Assembly (NCBI RefSeq): GCF_963668515.1 | Contig: NZ_OY764866.1 | Span: 496,001 to 560,000, forward strand | Length of the DNA stretch: 64,000 nucleotides | Source: an uncultured Ilyobacter sp. | Lineage (GTDB): Bacteria; Fusobacteriota; Fusobacteriia; Fusobacteriales; Fusobacteriaceae | Reading direction: 5' to 3' | Shown here: positions 45,901-54,212 of the stretch, in pieces | How positions within the stretch are numbered: the stretch's first letter is position 1 | How the letters are laid out: every line of letters starts with the position of its first letter | Position numbers and translations under genes: made by a program | The notes under the pieces: generated by a model | The model's input: the letters and a program-made list of their open reading frames with translations, nothing else | The model's database searches: none | What the model was told of the DNA's origin: nothing

Positions 45901-46060
45901 CAAGGTGGATTGGTACGAGAAAGAAAGTGCAAGAGCAGCTATGAGAATAAGTATCAAGAGGCTTCTAAAGAAATACGACTATCCACCAAAGGGCAGAGAA
46001 AAAGCTCTAGATACTGTTTTGAGACAGGCAAAATTAATGTGTGAAGAGATGGTAGCATAA
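42971..46060 (+). CDS. hsdR: Type I restriction enzyme motor/nuclease subunit HsdR
   Basis: 1029 aa from ATG 42971 (AAAAAGGAGAAATGCT upstream); an in-frame GTG at 42950 is less likely. The N-terminal nuclease has RRPDLILFVN and VVIELKS (D138, E152, K154: PD-ExK). The SF2 translocase has Walker A HTQGSGKSLTM (about 291-301), VIADEAHRSQYG as motif II, FTGTPID as motif III and later QAIARVNR as motif VI. It cuts unmodified DNA after ATP-driven translocation. The 5' end (first 53 bp) is repeated at 41639. All motifs look intact. Confidence 0.97.
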   Translation: MNFTEEQLELAYIELLENLGYEHRHGGGIETEERGSYQEVLLLDNLREAVYRINKDMPVSAKDEAIKKVRFLSHPTQIGANEEFHKMITDGIDVPYKDDSGNERYGKIYLFDFENHNNNTYHAVNQFTIIEKTNRRPDLILFVNGIPLVVIELKSMINEDVGIEEAYNQIQRYKEEIPSLFKYNSFIVLSDGINAKAGTISSNFERFMSFRSVDGETIQPTDQMMMETLTYGMLTRERLLELTRDYILFMKTKTESVKILAQYHQFFAVKKALENTKQAKASKGKIGVIWHTQGSGKSLTMTYYTGQLMKKFNNPTIVVVTDRNDLDNQLYGTFSKCSDYLVEKPKQADDKDELRKYLDVKSGGIIFTTIQKFAPKKGEERIEIISDRDDIIVIADEAHRSQYGLEINQDEDGNMKYGYAKHLRDALPNSNFIGFTGTPIDFEDKSTTAVFGNYIDTYDMTRAVEDGATVRIYYENRFVKLGLSEMNLDEADDEFEEIMENVEEYKSERKKREITNMEAVIGSPSRIRDIAKDIVSHWENRRSAAFGKSMIVCMSRRICVELYKAITELKPDWHHDDKAKGKIKVIMTNNASDSMEWKQHFTTKQDREELANRMKDEDDELEISIVRDMWLTGFDVPCMHTMYIDKSMAGHNLMQAIARVNRVFKDKDSGLVVDYIGIAENLKRALKQYSTSDRKTTGIDLDRAIQIMLEYYEMVKDLLHGYDYSGYKSKNPMTRAKSIMGGMNYIMEKDIDKEGSKKEFLKQVISLAKAHALCVSTEEGQRLNEEVSYFKALKASINKLEKSDTDKKPLSDEEINKRIAKLLGNTIISEEVIDVYKELGLEAPNMSLLSDEFLEEIRSMEYKNLAVEMLRKLIDGNIRVSSKRNLVMSEKFSEKLKKSIQAYKNKAITSMEVLDELVKMAKEFQEMHNKNNDLGLTDDEIAFYHALATEDILAEMENCDTLKAIAIELTRSIKANLKVDWYEKESARAAMRISIKRLLKKYDYPPKGREKALDTVLRQAKLMCEEMVA

Positions 46061-46074
46061 GAGGAGGAATTACC

Positions 46075-46290
46075 GTGGCTGATATCAAATTTGAAATAGT
46101 AGAAAATCTTGGAGTAATCGGTGAAGGTGCAAAGGGATGGAAGAAAGAAGTAAACTTTATATCCTGGAACAACAGAGCTCCTAAAATAGACATCAGGGAC
46201 TGGGACTCAAACCATGAGAAGATGGGAAAAGGTATCACGTTGTCCAAGGAAGAAGCTAAAAAATTGAAAGAGATACTTAGTGAAATGTAA
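46075..46290 (+). CDS. YdbC-like PC4-fold single-strand-binding protein
   Basis: 71 aa, GTG start behind AGAGGAGGAATTACC. The sequence FEIVENLGVIGEGAKGWKKEVNFISWNNRAPKIDIRDW is the PC4/p15-like fold of the YdbC family; the Lys/Trp residues in GWKKEVNFISWN would bind single-stranded nucleic acid. Family members are widespread in Firmicutes and Fusobacteria. It begins 14 bp after hsdR and ends the operon before a strong terminator, so it is probably co-transcribed with the RM genes. Confidence 0.88.
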   Translation: MADIKFEIVENLGVIGEGAKGWKKEVNFISWNNRAPKIDIRDWDSNHEKMGKGITLSKEEAKKLKEILSEM

Positions 46291-46311
46291 TTTTAAAATT
46301 AATAGAACTGT

Positions 46312-46343
46312 GAGAGACTCCATTTCAGGGGTCTCTTTTTTTT
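46312..46343 (+). terminator. Intrinsic terminator of the hsd operon
   Basis: GAGAGACTCC/GGGGTCTC stem followed by eight T's, 22 bp after the ydbC-like stop. Confidence 0.93.
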
Positions 46344-46677
46344 ACCTAGAGTAAGCCGGTGGATTATGCAGGCAGGATTTATTAATACAAAAATTTCCCC
46401 TTTTTTTATTTCCTGAATTGTCAATTTAAATCAGAAATTTTAGCCAATCAGACCGAGGCATTTTTTCGACTCGCAACGGTCCTCGGTCTAAATTGTTTTT
46501 CATGACGATTCGCTTTCTAGACACTGTAAATCCTCCCTTTGTTAATTTCCTGTGAAGATAAAAACTACAGTGTGGCCAGCTCGGTTCATCATTTTTTTGG
46601 AAATTCAGAAAAAAAATCTAAAAAATAAAATAACAGGGGCCTGTTTCTCTCTAGACACCTGTATCATTAAAAAAGTA
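46344..46677. terminator. Gap between hsd operon and selC with two further hairpins
   Basis: AGACCGAGG (46450) pairs with CCTCGGTCT (46481-46489), a perfect 9-bp stem, followed by a T-rich run. On the minus strand, ACAGG...CCTGT at about 46632-46664 followed by TATTTTATTTTTT is a likely terminator for selC. No ORF seen. Confidence 0.6.
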
Positions 46678-46771
46678 TGGCGGAAATGTGTAGGAATCGA
46701 ACCTACCGACGACTCACGCCGCCCACACGGTTTTGAAGACCGGGGAGAACACCAGTTGCTCATCCAATTCC
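46678..46771 (-). tRNA. selC: tRNA-Sec (anticodon UCA)
   Basis: 94 nt including encoded CCA. The anticodon loop CTTCAAA sits on the stem CCGGT/ACCGT and gives UCA, so it reads UGA. A long variable arm (GTGGGCGGCGTGAGTCGTC) and T-arm GTAGG-TTCGATT-CCTAC are present. The acceptor stem GGAATTG/CATTTCC has one T-T mismatch. SelA charges it from Ser to Sec, and SelB carries it to the ribosome; both genes follow on the other strand. Confidence 0.95.
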
Positions 46772-46786
46772 ATTTTTTCAATATTT

Positions 46787-46815
46787 AGTATACCATTGTC
46801 AGACAGAAGCGTCAA
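46787..46815 (-). promoter_or_regulatory. selC promoter
   Basis: On the minus strand TTGACG, a 17-bp spacer and TATACT, 15 bp before the tRNA 5' end: a near-consensus sigma-70 promoter. Confidence 0.85.
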
Positions 46816-46988
46816 CAGTTTTAAAGAATAGCTTTACTGGTTTTAAGTTGTATATTACTAATTTTTTTAATATTATGACATACAGATAATTAGAAATATT
46901 GAGATATTATCTTTAAAATGGTATTATTGTATTTGAATGTGTATATCTTACGAAGTTAGAGACTTGTCTGATAAAAAAGAGAAATGTA

Positions 46989-47411
46989 GTGGATAAAATA
47001 AATATTTTAAAAATCAGAAAAACAGCTGAAAATTACTATAAAAATGGCGACTTTTATTGTTCAGAAGTTGTTATAAAAACTTTAAAAGATGTCTTTAAAC
47101 CCGAAATAGGGGATGAAGTGATCGCATTGGCGTCAGGATTTCCTGTGGGAATGGGGAATGCAGGTTGTACCTGTGGTGCTGTTGTGGGAGCCCAGATGTC
47201 CTTAGGACTTATCTTTGGAAGACAAAAATCCAAGGGAAAAGAAGTAAAAAAAACTATGGAACTATCCAAAGAGATTCATGATATATTCAGAAAAAATAAT
47301 AAAACTCTTTGCTGTCGGATACTCACAAAAGATATGAAACTTGGTTCTAAGAAGCATATGACACAGTGTGTGAAATTCACAGGTGATATGCAGAAACTGC
47401 AGCAAAAATAA
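46989..47411 (+). CDS. C_GCAxxG_C_C family redox protein, with an apparent 3' frameshift
   Basis: 140 aa from GTG 46989. Cysteines are placed as in this family: C22 (FYCSEVV), GCTCGAVVGAQMSLG (57-71), the CC pair in NKTLCCRIL and C in HMTQCVKF. They suggest a metal- or redox-active membrane-linked role; function unknown. After KFTGD the current frame ends quickly (MQKLQQK), but the +1 frame continues YAETAAKIIARELSIETEEG... to a stop at 47498-47500, which reads like native C terminus. One missing base near 47388 would explain it: a real frameshift or a sequencing error. The gene precedes selA on the same strand. Confidence 0.85.
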   Translation: MDKINILKIRKTAENYYKNGDFYCSEVVIKTLKDVFKPEIGDEVIALASGFPVGMGNAGCTCGAVVGAQMSLGLIFGRQKSKGKEVKKTMELSKEIHDIFRKNNKTLCCRILTKDMKLGSKKHMTQCVKFTGDMQKLQQK

Positions 47412-47585
47412 TAGCAAGAGAGTTGTCCATAGAAACTGAAGAAGGTAATATCGATTCAACAGAGAAAAGAGACTTTTTTAGTAAAATTTTTAGAAAATAA
47501 AGATTATCAATTTTATAAAAAACAGATAAAAAATATAAAAGTTAGTTTCAATATTTGGTGGCTTTGAAAGGTGGGGTAAAAAATT

Positions 47586-48962
47586 TTGAAAAAAGAATTA
47601 TTCAAGCAACTTCCAAAGGTAGATGAAATAATAAAAATACCTGAAATAATAGAACTCTCTAAAAATATAGATTATTTCAATTTTACAGAGGGAATAAGAG
47701 ACGGAATTGACCACTTTAGACAGGGAATAGCACGGGGGATTATAACCGAGCTTCATCTAAAAGATGTCGTAGAAACTATCAAAAATATCATAGAAAAAAA
47801 ATCTCAGATGAATCTAAGAAATGTGATAAATGCAACAGGGACATTGGTGCATACAAACCTTGGAAGATCATTGATCTCTGAAAAAGCAGCCAAAAATGTG
47901 GTAGATGTAATAACATCATACAACAATCTGGAATATAACCTTGAAGAGGGGATCAGAGGCAGCAGGTATGATCATATAGAAAAACTCATATGCACAGTTA
48001 CAGGTGCTGAAGCGGCAGTTCTTACAAATAACAATGCGGCAGCGGTAATGCTGGCTTTAAATGAGTTTGCAAAAGACGGGGAAGCCGTTGTATCAAGAGG
48101 GGAACTTGTAGAGATCGGAGGTTCTTTCAGAGTCCCGGATATAATGAAAATATCAGGTACAAAACTTGTAGAGGTAGGAACAACAAACAGAACTCATTCA
48201 AAAGATTATAAGGAAGCAATATCAGAAAATACATCTATGCTCCTCAAGATTCATACATCAAATTATAAAATTGTGGGCTTCACCAAGGAAGTTACAAATA
48301 ATGAACTTGCTGAGATAGGAAGAGAAAATAACGTCCTTACAATGGAGGACCTTGGAAGTGGTGTACTTGTGGACTTTGGTAAGTACGGGTTAAAAAAAGA
48401 ACCTACGGTACAGGAAAGTATAGCATCTGGAATAGATCTGATTACCTTTAGTGGAGATAAACTTTTAGGAGGACCTCAGGCTGGAATAATAGTAGGAAAG
48501 AAAAAGTATATAGACAGGCTAAAAAAGAATCAGCTGTTAAGAGCCCTAAGAGTAAGTAAAATGGCATTGGCAGCCCTAGAACCAACCTTAAGATATTATT
48601 TAAATGAGAGAGAGGCTATAGAGAAAATTCCTACTCTTAAGATGATATTAGAGGATACTGTTAAGGTGAAGGAGAGGGCGGCAAAGTTACTTGAAATCCT
48701 TCAAAAGAACAACGTCAAGTGTAGACTTGTGGAAACTGAAGCAACGATAGGCGGTGGTTCTATGCCGGGAGAAACAATAAATAGCTATGGGGTGGGTATA
48801 GAGGGTAATCCTGTGGAACTAGAAAGAGAATTCAGATCAGGTACACCTCATATTGTGGGGATAATAAGAAATAATCAATTTATATTAGATGCTAAAGCTG
48901 TTAAGGATAGTGAAATACATCCAGTTGCCAACAGAGCAGTTGATATTATAAAAAACAAATAA
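47586..48962 (+). CDS. selA: L-seryl-tRNA(Sec) selenium transferase SelA
   Basis: 458 aa. TTG start after GGTGGGGTAAAAAATT. This PLP enzyme converts Ser-tRNA(Sec) to Sec-tRNA(Sec) using selenophosphate. The N-terminal tRNA-binding domain is followed by the PLP core: INATGTLVHTNLGRS (81-95), GAEAAVLTNNNAAAV, and ITFSGDKLLGGPQAG with the PLP lysine K292. The ending SGTPHIVGIIRNNQFILDA is typical. It is 98 bp from selB on the same strand and shares the locus with selC. Confidence 0.97.
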   Translation: MKKELFKQLPKVDEIIKIPEIIELSKNIDYFNFTEGIRDGIDHFRQGIARGIITELHLKDVVETIKNIIEKKSQMNLRNVINATGTLVHTNLGRSLISEKAAKNVVDVITSYNNLEYNLEEGIRGSRYDHIEKLICTVTGAEAAVLTNNNAAAVMLALNEFAKDGEAVVSRGELVEIGGSFRVPDIMKISGTKLVEVGTTNRTHSKDYKEAISENTSMLLKIHTSNYKIVGFTKEVTNNELAEIGRENNVLTMEDLGSGVLVDFGKYGLKKEPTVQESIASGIDLITFSGDKLLGGPQAGIIVGKKKYIDRLKKNQLLRALRVSKMALAALEPTLRYYLNEREAIEKIPTLKMILEDTVKVKERAAKLLEILQKNNVKCRLVETEATIGGGSMPGETINSYGVGIEGNPVELEREFRSGTPHIVGIIRNNQFILDAKAVKDSEIHPVANRAVDIIKNK

Positions 48963-49059
48963 TAAAAGTCTAAAGTCACACACAAAAAAATATTGATGAA
49001 AAGCCAAACATTAACTAAATGAGAAGTTTAAATGACAGATTGTTCAAAGAGGTGAAGGT

Positions 49060-50970
49060 ATGAGAAATATTGTAATCGGTACAGCGGGGCACATAGATCA
49101 CGGTAAAACTACCCTTGTAAGAAACCTCACGGGAATAGATACAGATATACTGCCAGAGGAGAAAAAAAGGGGAATGACTATAAACCTTGGATTCACATAT
49201 CTTACACTGGAATCAGGTAAAAAAATTGGTCTTATAGATGTACCGGGGCATGAAAAGTTTATAAAAAATATGGTGTCTGGAGTAAGTGGTATTGACTTTA
49301 TGATGCTGGTGGTAGCAGCAGACGATGGTATAATGCCCCAGACAAGAGAACATTTTAATGTGATAAAGCTTCTTGGTGTAAAAAGAGGAGTAGTGGTAGT
49401 AACCAAAACTGACCTTGTTTCTAGTGAAAGAATAACTGAGGTAAAGAGTGAGGTTAGGGAAGAATTTAAAGGAAGTTTTGTAGATAGATGTGAAATATTA
49501 GAAGTAAATGCTAGAGATCTAAATAGCTACGGCTCTCTAAAAAAACTTTTGAACAATGAGATAGAAAAAATAGAGGATGAAGCCGAAGATAAGAAATACT
49601 TCAGGCTACATGTGGACAGAGTGTTCAATGTAAAGGGATTTGGAACTGTTGTAACTGGTACTTCTATGGGGTCTTTGATACACGAAGGAGATATTCTGAC
49701 CCTATACCCTCAGATGAAAAATGTGAGAGTGAGAGGGATACAAAACCACGGAGAAAGCGTAGTGAGTCTTGAAGCTGGTAACAGATGTGCATTAAATCTT
49801 GGAGGAGTAGAAGTAAAGGATATAAAAAGAGGCGATATCCTAGGAACTCCAGAAACTCTTTCTACCTCAGATAGAATTGATGTAAACCTTCACATACTTA
49901 AAGGAAAAAAAGATATAAAAAATAATCATAGAATAAGACTTCACCTGGGAACAACTGAGGTAATCGGAAGAATAAGGCTGTTTGCAATTGACGAACTGGC
50001 AGCAGGAGATGAAAGTCTCGCTCAGCTTTTATTGGAAAGTCCTGTAGTAGGTCTTCCCGGAGATATTGGTATTGTTAGAAACTTCTCCCCTATGGATACC
50101 ATAGGCAGTGTGAAAATACTTAGTATGAATGGGGAAAAGGTAAAGAGAAAAAACTCAGAGTATATTGATTCTCTGACTAATTTATTAAATGGAAGCTCAG
50201 ACCATAAGATAGAAAGGTGGTTAATTGAAAATAGTGAATTCTTTCCTACACTAAAGGAGATAACCATTGCTACTGGCATTGAAATTGCAGAAAAAGTAGT
50301 GAAAAATCTTATTGATAATGGAAAAGTATTCTGTCTAAAAGAGATGGGTTTCAAGAGATACTTTCATATAAATCATATGATAAAGATTGAAAAAGAAATA
50401 TCTTTACTCCTAAAAGATTTTCACGAAAAAAACCCTCTAAGACCAGGAGCAAATAAATCTGAGATTAAGAATAAATACTTTGCTAAAAAACTTAAAGTTA
50501 AAAATTTTAATGAAGTATTTGATCTTCTAGAAGAAAGAGGAAGCATCAAAGTAAATGAAAACACCGTACATCTTTCAGACTTTAAAATAAAACTGAATAA
50601 GAAACAAAAAAAAATAAAGGATATTATCCTTATAAAATATAAGGAACAGGGCTTTAAACCTCCAAAATATATTGAACTTGAAACTCTTGTCCAAGATAAA
50701 AAAGGTCTTGAGGAGATCCACACCCTTCTTATAGATACCGGGCTTCTTATCCCCTTAGACAAAGACATATGTTTCATGAAGGGATTTTTCAATGAGGGAG
50801 AAATGAGGATAAAAGAGAAGTCTAAAGCAACTGGAAAAATAACCCTAGGTGAAACAAGAGAAATACTTGAAACAAGCAGAAAATTTGCATTGGCATTTTT
50901 AGAAAAACTTGATTCCATGGGTATAACTAAAAGAATTGACAATTATAGAGTGATATTATCCAGTTCATAA
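49060..50970 (+). CDS. selB: Selenocysteine-specific elongation factor SelB
   Basis: 636 aa, ATG behind AAAGAGGTGAAGGT. The EF-Tu-like GTPase domain has GHIDHGKTTL (10-19), DVPGHEKF (G3 region, 67-74) and TKTD (G4). Domains II-III follow, with FNVKGFGTVVTGT. The C-terminal third carries winged-helix domains (for instance NPLRPGANKSEI and ETREILETSRKFALAFLEKLD) that bind SECIS elements. It delivers Sec-tRNA to UGA codons. The full selA-selB-selC set implies that selenoproteins exist elsewhere; I saw none in this window. Confidence 0.97.
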   Translation: MRNIVIGTAGHIDHGKTTLVRNLTGIDTDILPEEKKRGMTINLGFTYLTLESGKKIGLIDVPGHEKFIKNMVSGVSGIDFMMLVVAADDGIMPQTREHFNVIKLLGVKRGVVVVTKTDLVSSERITEVKSEVREEFKGSFVDRCEILEVNARDLNSYGSLKKLLNNEIEKIEDEAEDKKYFRLHVDRVFNVKGFGTVVTGTSMGSLIHEGDILTLYPQMKNVRVRGIQNHGESVVSLEAGNRCALNLGGVEVKDIKRGDILGTPETLSTSDRIDVNLHILKGKKDIKNNHRIRLHLGTTEVIGRIRLFAIDELAAGDESLAQLLLESPVVGLPGDIGIVRNFSPMDTIGSVKILSMNGEKVKRKNSEYIDSLTNLLNGSSDHKIERWLIENSEFFPTLKEITIATGIEIAEKVVKNLIDNGKVFCLKEMGFKRYFHINHMIKIEKEISLLLKDFHEKNPLRPGANKSEIKNKYFAKKLKVKNFNEVFDLLEERGSIKVNENTVHLSDFKIKLNKKQKKIKDIILIKYKEQGFKPPKYIELETLVQDKKGLEEIHTLLIDTGLLIPLDKDICFMKGFFNEGEMRIKEKSKATGKITLGETREILETSRKFALAFLEKLDSMGITKRIDNYRVILSSS

Positions 50971-51045
50971 TATCAAAGTGGTGAAAATAAAAATATATTG
51001 AAAAAGAATCAGTAAGATAGCCTTTCCTTTTAAATTTCTTTGAGT

Positions 51046-51110
51046 CCAGTCCATTAACCAGTCCATTAACCAGTCCATTAAAAAGAAGACCCCTAGGGGT
51101 CTTCTTTTTC
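51046..51110. terminator. Tandem 12-bp repeats and bidirectional terminator between selB and argF
   Basis: CCAGTCCATTAA is repeated three times in a row (51046-51080). AAAAAGAAGACCCC-TAGGGGTCTTCTTTTT then forms a near-perfect hairpin at 51080-51110, with U-tracts on both strands, abutting the argF stop. Confidence 0.92.
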
Positions 51111-52093
51111 TACTTTCCAAGAGTCGCAACCATAACAGCTTTTATAGTGTGCAGTCTGTTTTCAGCCTGGTCAAAAACCACTGAATTTGGTCCTTCAAAA
51201 ACTTCATCTGATACTTCCATCTCTGTAATTGCAAATTTATCAAAAATATCTCTTCCTACACTTGTTTCTAAGTCATGAAAGGCAGGAAGACAGTGAAGAA
51301 ATATAGCATCTTCCTTGGCATAAGACATAGCCTCACTATTAACCTGATAAGGTTTCAAGAACTCTATCCTTTCCTCCCATACCTTATCTGGCTCACCCAT
51401 AGATACCCACACATCTGTATATACTGCGTCTGCATCCTTTAGACCTTCTTCCACAGATTCTGTGAAAGTAAGTTTGGCCCCTGTTAGTTTGGATATTTCC
51501 AGACACTGATTTATAAGTTTCTGAGGTGGGAAAAGAGATTTAGGACCTACTATCCTAAAATCCATACCCATCTTGGCAGCTCCAACCATGAGAGAGTTAC
51601 CCATATTGTTTCTTCCGTCTCCCATATACACAAGTTTAACTCCTTGAAGTTTACCCTTGTGCTCTATTATAGTCATAAAATCTGCTAGTATCTGAGTAGG
51701 GTGAAACTCTGTTGTCAGACCATTCCAGACAGAAATTCCAGAATGTTCTGCTAGTTCTTCCACCACCTTTTGTCCATAGCCCCTATACTCTATCGCATCA
51801 AACATTCTTCCGAGGACCCTTGCAGTATCCTTGATAGACTCTTTTTTACCTATCTGAGATCCAGAGGGCCCAAGATAAGTCACATGAGCTCCCTGATCAT
51901 AGGCCGCCACCTCAAAAGAACATCTGGTTCTTGTAGAATCCTTTTCAAAAATAAGGGCAATATTTTTACCCATAAGTTTTTTATCTTCTTTTCCTGATTT
52001 CTTATCCTCTTTCAGCTTTTTCGAGAGATCGAGAAGTTCCTGTATCTCCTTAGGTTCAAAATCAAGTAGTTTTAAAAAATGTTTGTGTTTCAT
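51110..52093 (-). CDS. argF: Ornithine carbamoyltransferase
   Basis: 327 aa. It makes citrulline from ornithine and carbamoyl phosphate. Carbamoyl-phosphate site STRTRCSFE (53-61), [19 protein letters not shown] and ornithine-binding HCLPAFHD near residue 268 are all present. ATG follows AGGGGAGGCTAG. It is the last gene of the minus-strand arginine cluster, 19 bp after argD. The position beside carAB points to biosynthesis (ArgF) and not the arginine deiminase pathway (ArcB); the two are hard to tell apart by sequence alone. Confidence 0.93.
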   Translation of the reverse strand: MKHKHFLKLLDFEPKEIQELLDLSKKLKEDKKSGKEDKKLMGKNIALIFEKDSTRTRCSFEVAAYDQGAHVTYLGPSGSQIGKKESIKDTARVLGRMFDAIEYRGYGQKVVEELAEHSGISVWNGLTTEFHPTQILADFMTIIEHKGKLQGVKLVYMGDGRNNMGNSLMVGAAKMGMDFRIVGPKSLFPPQKLINQCLEISKLTGAKLTFTESVEEGLKDADAVYTDVWVSMGEPDKVWEERIEFLKPYQVNSEAMSYAKEDAIFLHCLPAFHDLETSVGRDIFDKFAITEMEVSDEVFEGPNSVVFDQAENRLHTIKAVMVATLGK

Positions 52094-52112
52094 CTAGCCT
52101 CCCCTAGTAATT

Positions 52113-53282
52113 TTAAAGTTCTTCAAACACCTCTTTTATTATCTGAAGTGCCTTGTCTAGTTCTTCATAGGTTACATTCAGAGGAGGTACAAGTCTTACC
52201 ACATTATTCCCTGCCCCTACAAGCATAAGTCCCTTTTCAAAAGCTTTTCCGACATAAGTTTTGGCTTCAAGCTCCTCTTTCAGTTTTATCCCAAGAAGGA
52301 GTCCCATTCCGTTTACTTTTTCGATTACAGAGTGTTCTGCCATCATTTTTTCGATTGCCTGCCTTGTATAGTCACTCTTCTGATCTACTTCAGCTATTAT
52401 TCCACCCTCTACAAGTTCATCTATAATTGTAACTGCCACTGCACACGCTAGAGGATTCCCTCCAAAGGTAGCACCGTGATCTCCAGGTACAAGAGTATCA
52501 GAAGCCTTACCTCTTGTAAGGACAGCCCCTATAGGAAAGCCTCCCCCTAGTCCCTTTGCCATTGTAACTATGTCAGGAACTACTCCAAATTTTTGGTATG
52601 CAAAATATGTCCCTAATCTACCTGCTCCACATTGAACTTCGTCAAAGATCAAAAGTGCGTTGTTCTTATCACAGAGTTCTCTTATTTTTTCAAGAAACTC
52701 TTTTTCAGCACTTATGATTCCTCCCTCTCCCTGAATAACCTCCATGATCACTCCACAGACATCATCATCCATCTTAGATACAAAGTCCTCTATGTTGTTA
52801 TACTCACACTCTACTACTCCTCCGATAAGAGGTCTGTAAGGATCCTGATATTTCTTCTGACCGGTTACAGAAAGGGCTCCCATGGTCCTTCCGTGAAATG
52901 AATTTTTCATATAAAGTATCTTGTGCTTGCCTTCAGAAAACTCTTTACCAAATTTTCTTGCAATCTTGAGGGCCAGCTCATTTGCCTCTGTCCCGCTGTT
53001 ACAGAAAAACATCTTCTCTAAATCCCCTAGCTGAGAAAGTTTTTTAGCAAGAGTGATCTGTTTTTCATTCCAGTAGAGATTTGATATATGCATCAGAGTC
53101 TCACTTTGATTTTTTATTGTCTCTACGATTTTAGGATTACTGTGACCTAGGCAGTTTACTGCCACCCCGGCTACAAAATCTATATATTCCTTCCCAGTTT
53201 CGTCATAGGCATATACACCTTTACCTCTGACAAATGTAGGTTCAAATCTGTTATAAGTATTCATTACATTGCTCTTTCCCAT
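52113..53282 (-). CDS. argD: Acetylornithine aminotransferase
   Basis: 389 aa. This PLP aminotransferase gives N-acetylornithine from acetylglutamate semialdehyde. PLP residues: FFCNSGTEANELALK (92-106), D214 in IFDEVQCGAGRLG, and the lysine K243 in TMAKGLGGGFP. ATG 53282 follows AGGGGAGGTATA. It is 16 bp downstream of argB. It may also act as the succinyldiaminopimelate aminotransferase, as in other bacteria. Confidence 0.95.
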   Translation of the reverse strand: MGKSNVMNTYNRFEPTFVRGKGVYAYDETGKEYIDFVAGVAVNCLGHSNPKIVETIKNQSETLMHISNLYWNEKQITLAKKLSQLGDLEKMFFCNSGTEANELALKIARKFGKEFSEGKHKILYMKNSFHGRTMGALSVTGQKKYQDPYRPLIGGVVECEYNNIEDFVSKMDDDVCGVIMEVIQGEGGIISAEKEFLEKIRELCDKNNALLIFDEVQCGAGRLGTYFAYQKFGVVPDIVTMAKGLGGGFPIGAVLTRGKASDTLVPGDHGATFGGNPLACAVAVTIIDELVEGGIIAEVDQKSDYTRQAIEKMMAEHSVIEKVNGMGLLLGIKLKEELEAKTYVGKAFEKGLMLVGAGNNVVRLVPPLNVTYEELDKALQIIKEVFEEL

Positions 53283-53298
53283 TATACCTCCCCTGACA

Positions 53299-54189
53299 CT
53301 ATCTAACTATTCTATAATCTTTTACTATCATTGTACCTATACCAGAGTCTGTAAAGAGCTCTAGTAAAATCGTGTGTTTTACTCTTCCATCTATAATATG
53401 AACATTTTCAGCTCCGGCGTCTAAAGCAGTCATGCAGGCATCGATTTTCGGAAGCATACCCCCGCTTATTGTTCCGTCCTCTATAAGGTCCTTTGCCTCA
53501 TTATATTTCAGCACGCTTATCTTGCTGCTAGGATCATTTATATCCCTCAGAAGTCCCGGAACATCTGTCATAAATAAAAATTTGTCGGCATTTAAGGCCC
53601 CTGCAATTGCTCCTGCCACATAGTCGGCATTTATATTATATGTATTTCCATCCTCATCTACACCTACTGTTGATATTACAGGTATAAAGCCGTCTTTTTG
53701 CAGATCCTCTATAATACTGGCATTAATCTTCTTTACCTCTCCTACAAAGCCGATATCGACCTTTTCTTTTCCATCCATGAGGTATTTTTTTCTTGCTAAA
53801 ATGAGATTGCCGTCCTTGCCGCTAAGGCCTATGGCTTTCCCACCGTGCCGATTGATTCCAGCTACTATGCCTTTATTCACCTTTCCAGATAATACCATCT
53901 CCACTATTTCCATGGTTTCCCCATCTGTTACTCTGTTTCCCATTTTAAACTCTGCTACCTTACCTATTTTTGCAAGCATACTATTTATTGCAGGTCCTCC
54001 GCCGTGGACTATCACCGGGTTAACACCTACATATTTCATGAGGACTATATCCTTCATGACCTGATCTTTTATCTCATCATTTATCATGGCATTCCCGCCG
54101 TATTTTACAACTACTGTTTTTCCAGCAAATTTCTTTATATACGGGAGTGCCTCTACTAGCATCTCAGCCTTTTCTATTTGTTTTTGCAT
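53299..54189 (-). CDS. argB: Acetylglutamate kinase
   Basis: 296 aa. Phosphorylates N-acetylglutamate. The amino-acid-kinase fold shows KTVVVKYGGNAM (19-30), VIVHGGGPAINSML (59-72), VNKGIVAGINRHGGKAIGLSG and the ADYVAGAIAGALNADKFLFMTDVPG nucleotide loop. The N-terminal extension (MQKQIEKAEMLVEALPYIKKF) matches arginine-sensitive hexameric kinases, so feedback inhibition by arginine is likely. ATG follows GAGGAGGAATAT. It is 23 bp after carB. Confidence 0.95.
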   Translation of the reverse strand: MQKQIEKAEMLVEALPYIKKFAGKTVVVKYGGNAMINDEIKDQVMKDIVLMKYVGVNPVIVHGGGPAINSMLAKIGKVAEFKMGNRVTDGETMEIVEMVLSGKVNKGIVAGINRHGGKAIGLSGKDGNLILARKKYLMDGKEKVDIGFVGEVKKINASIIEDLQKDGFIPVISTVGVDEDGNTYNINADYVAGAIAGALNADKFLFMTDVPGLLRDINDPSSKISVLKYNEAKDLIEDGTISGGMLPKIDACMTALDAGAENVHIIDGRVKHTILLELFTDSGIGTMIVKDYRIVR

Positions 54190-54212
54190 ATATTCCTCCT
54201 CAAAGGTATGAT

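Noticed and set aside
46989..50970. Selenoprotein genes with in-frame TGA near selA/selB
   Set aside because: I looked for reading frames continuing past TGA in the neighbouring genes and found none that were convincing.
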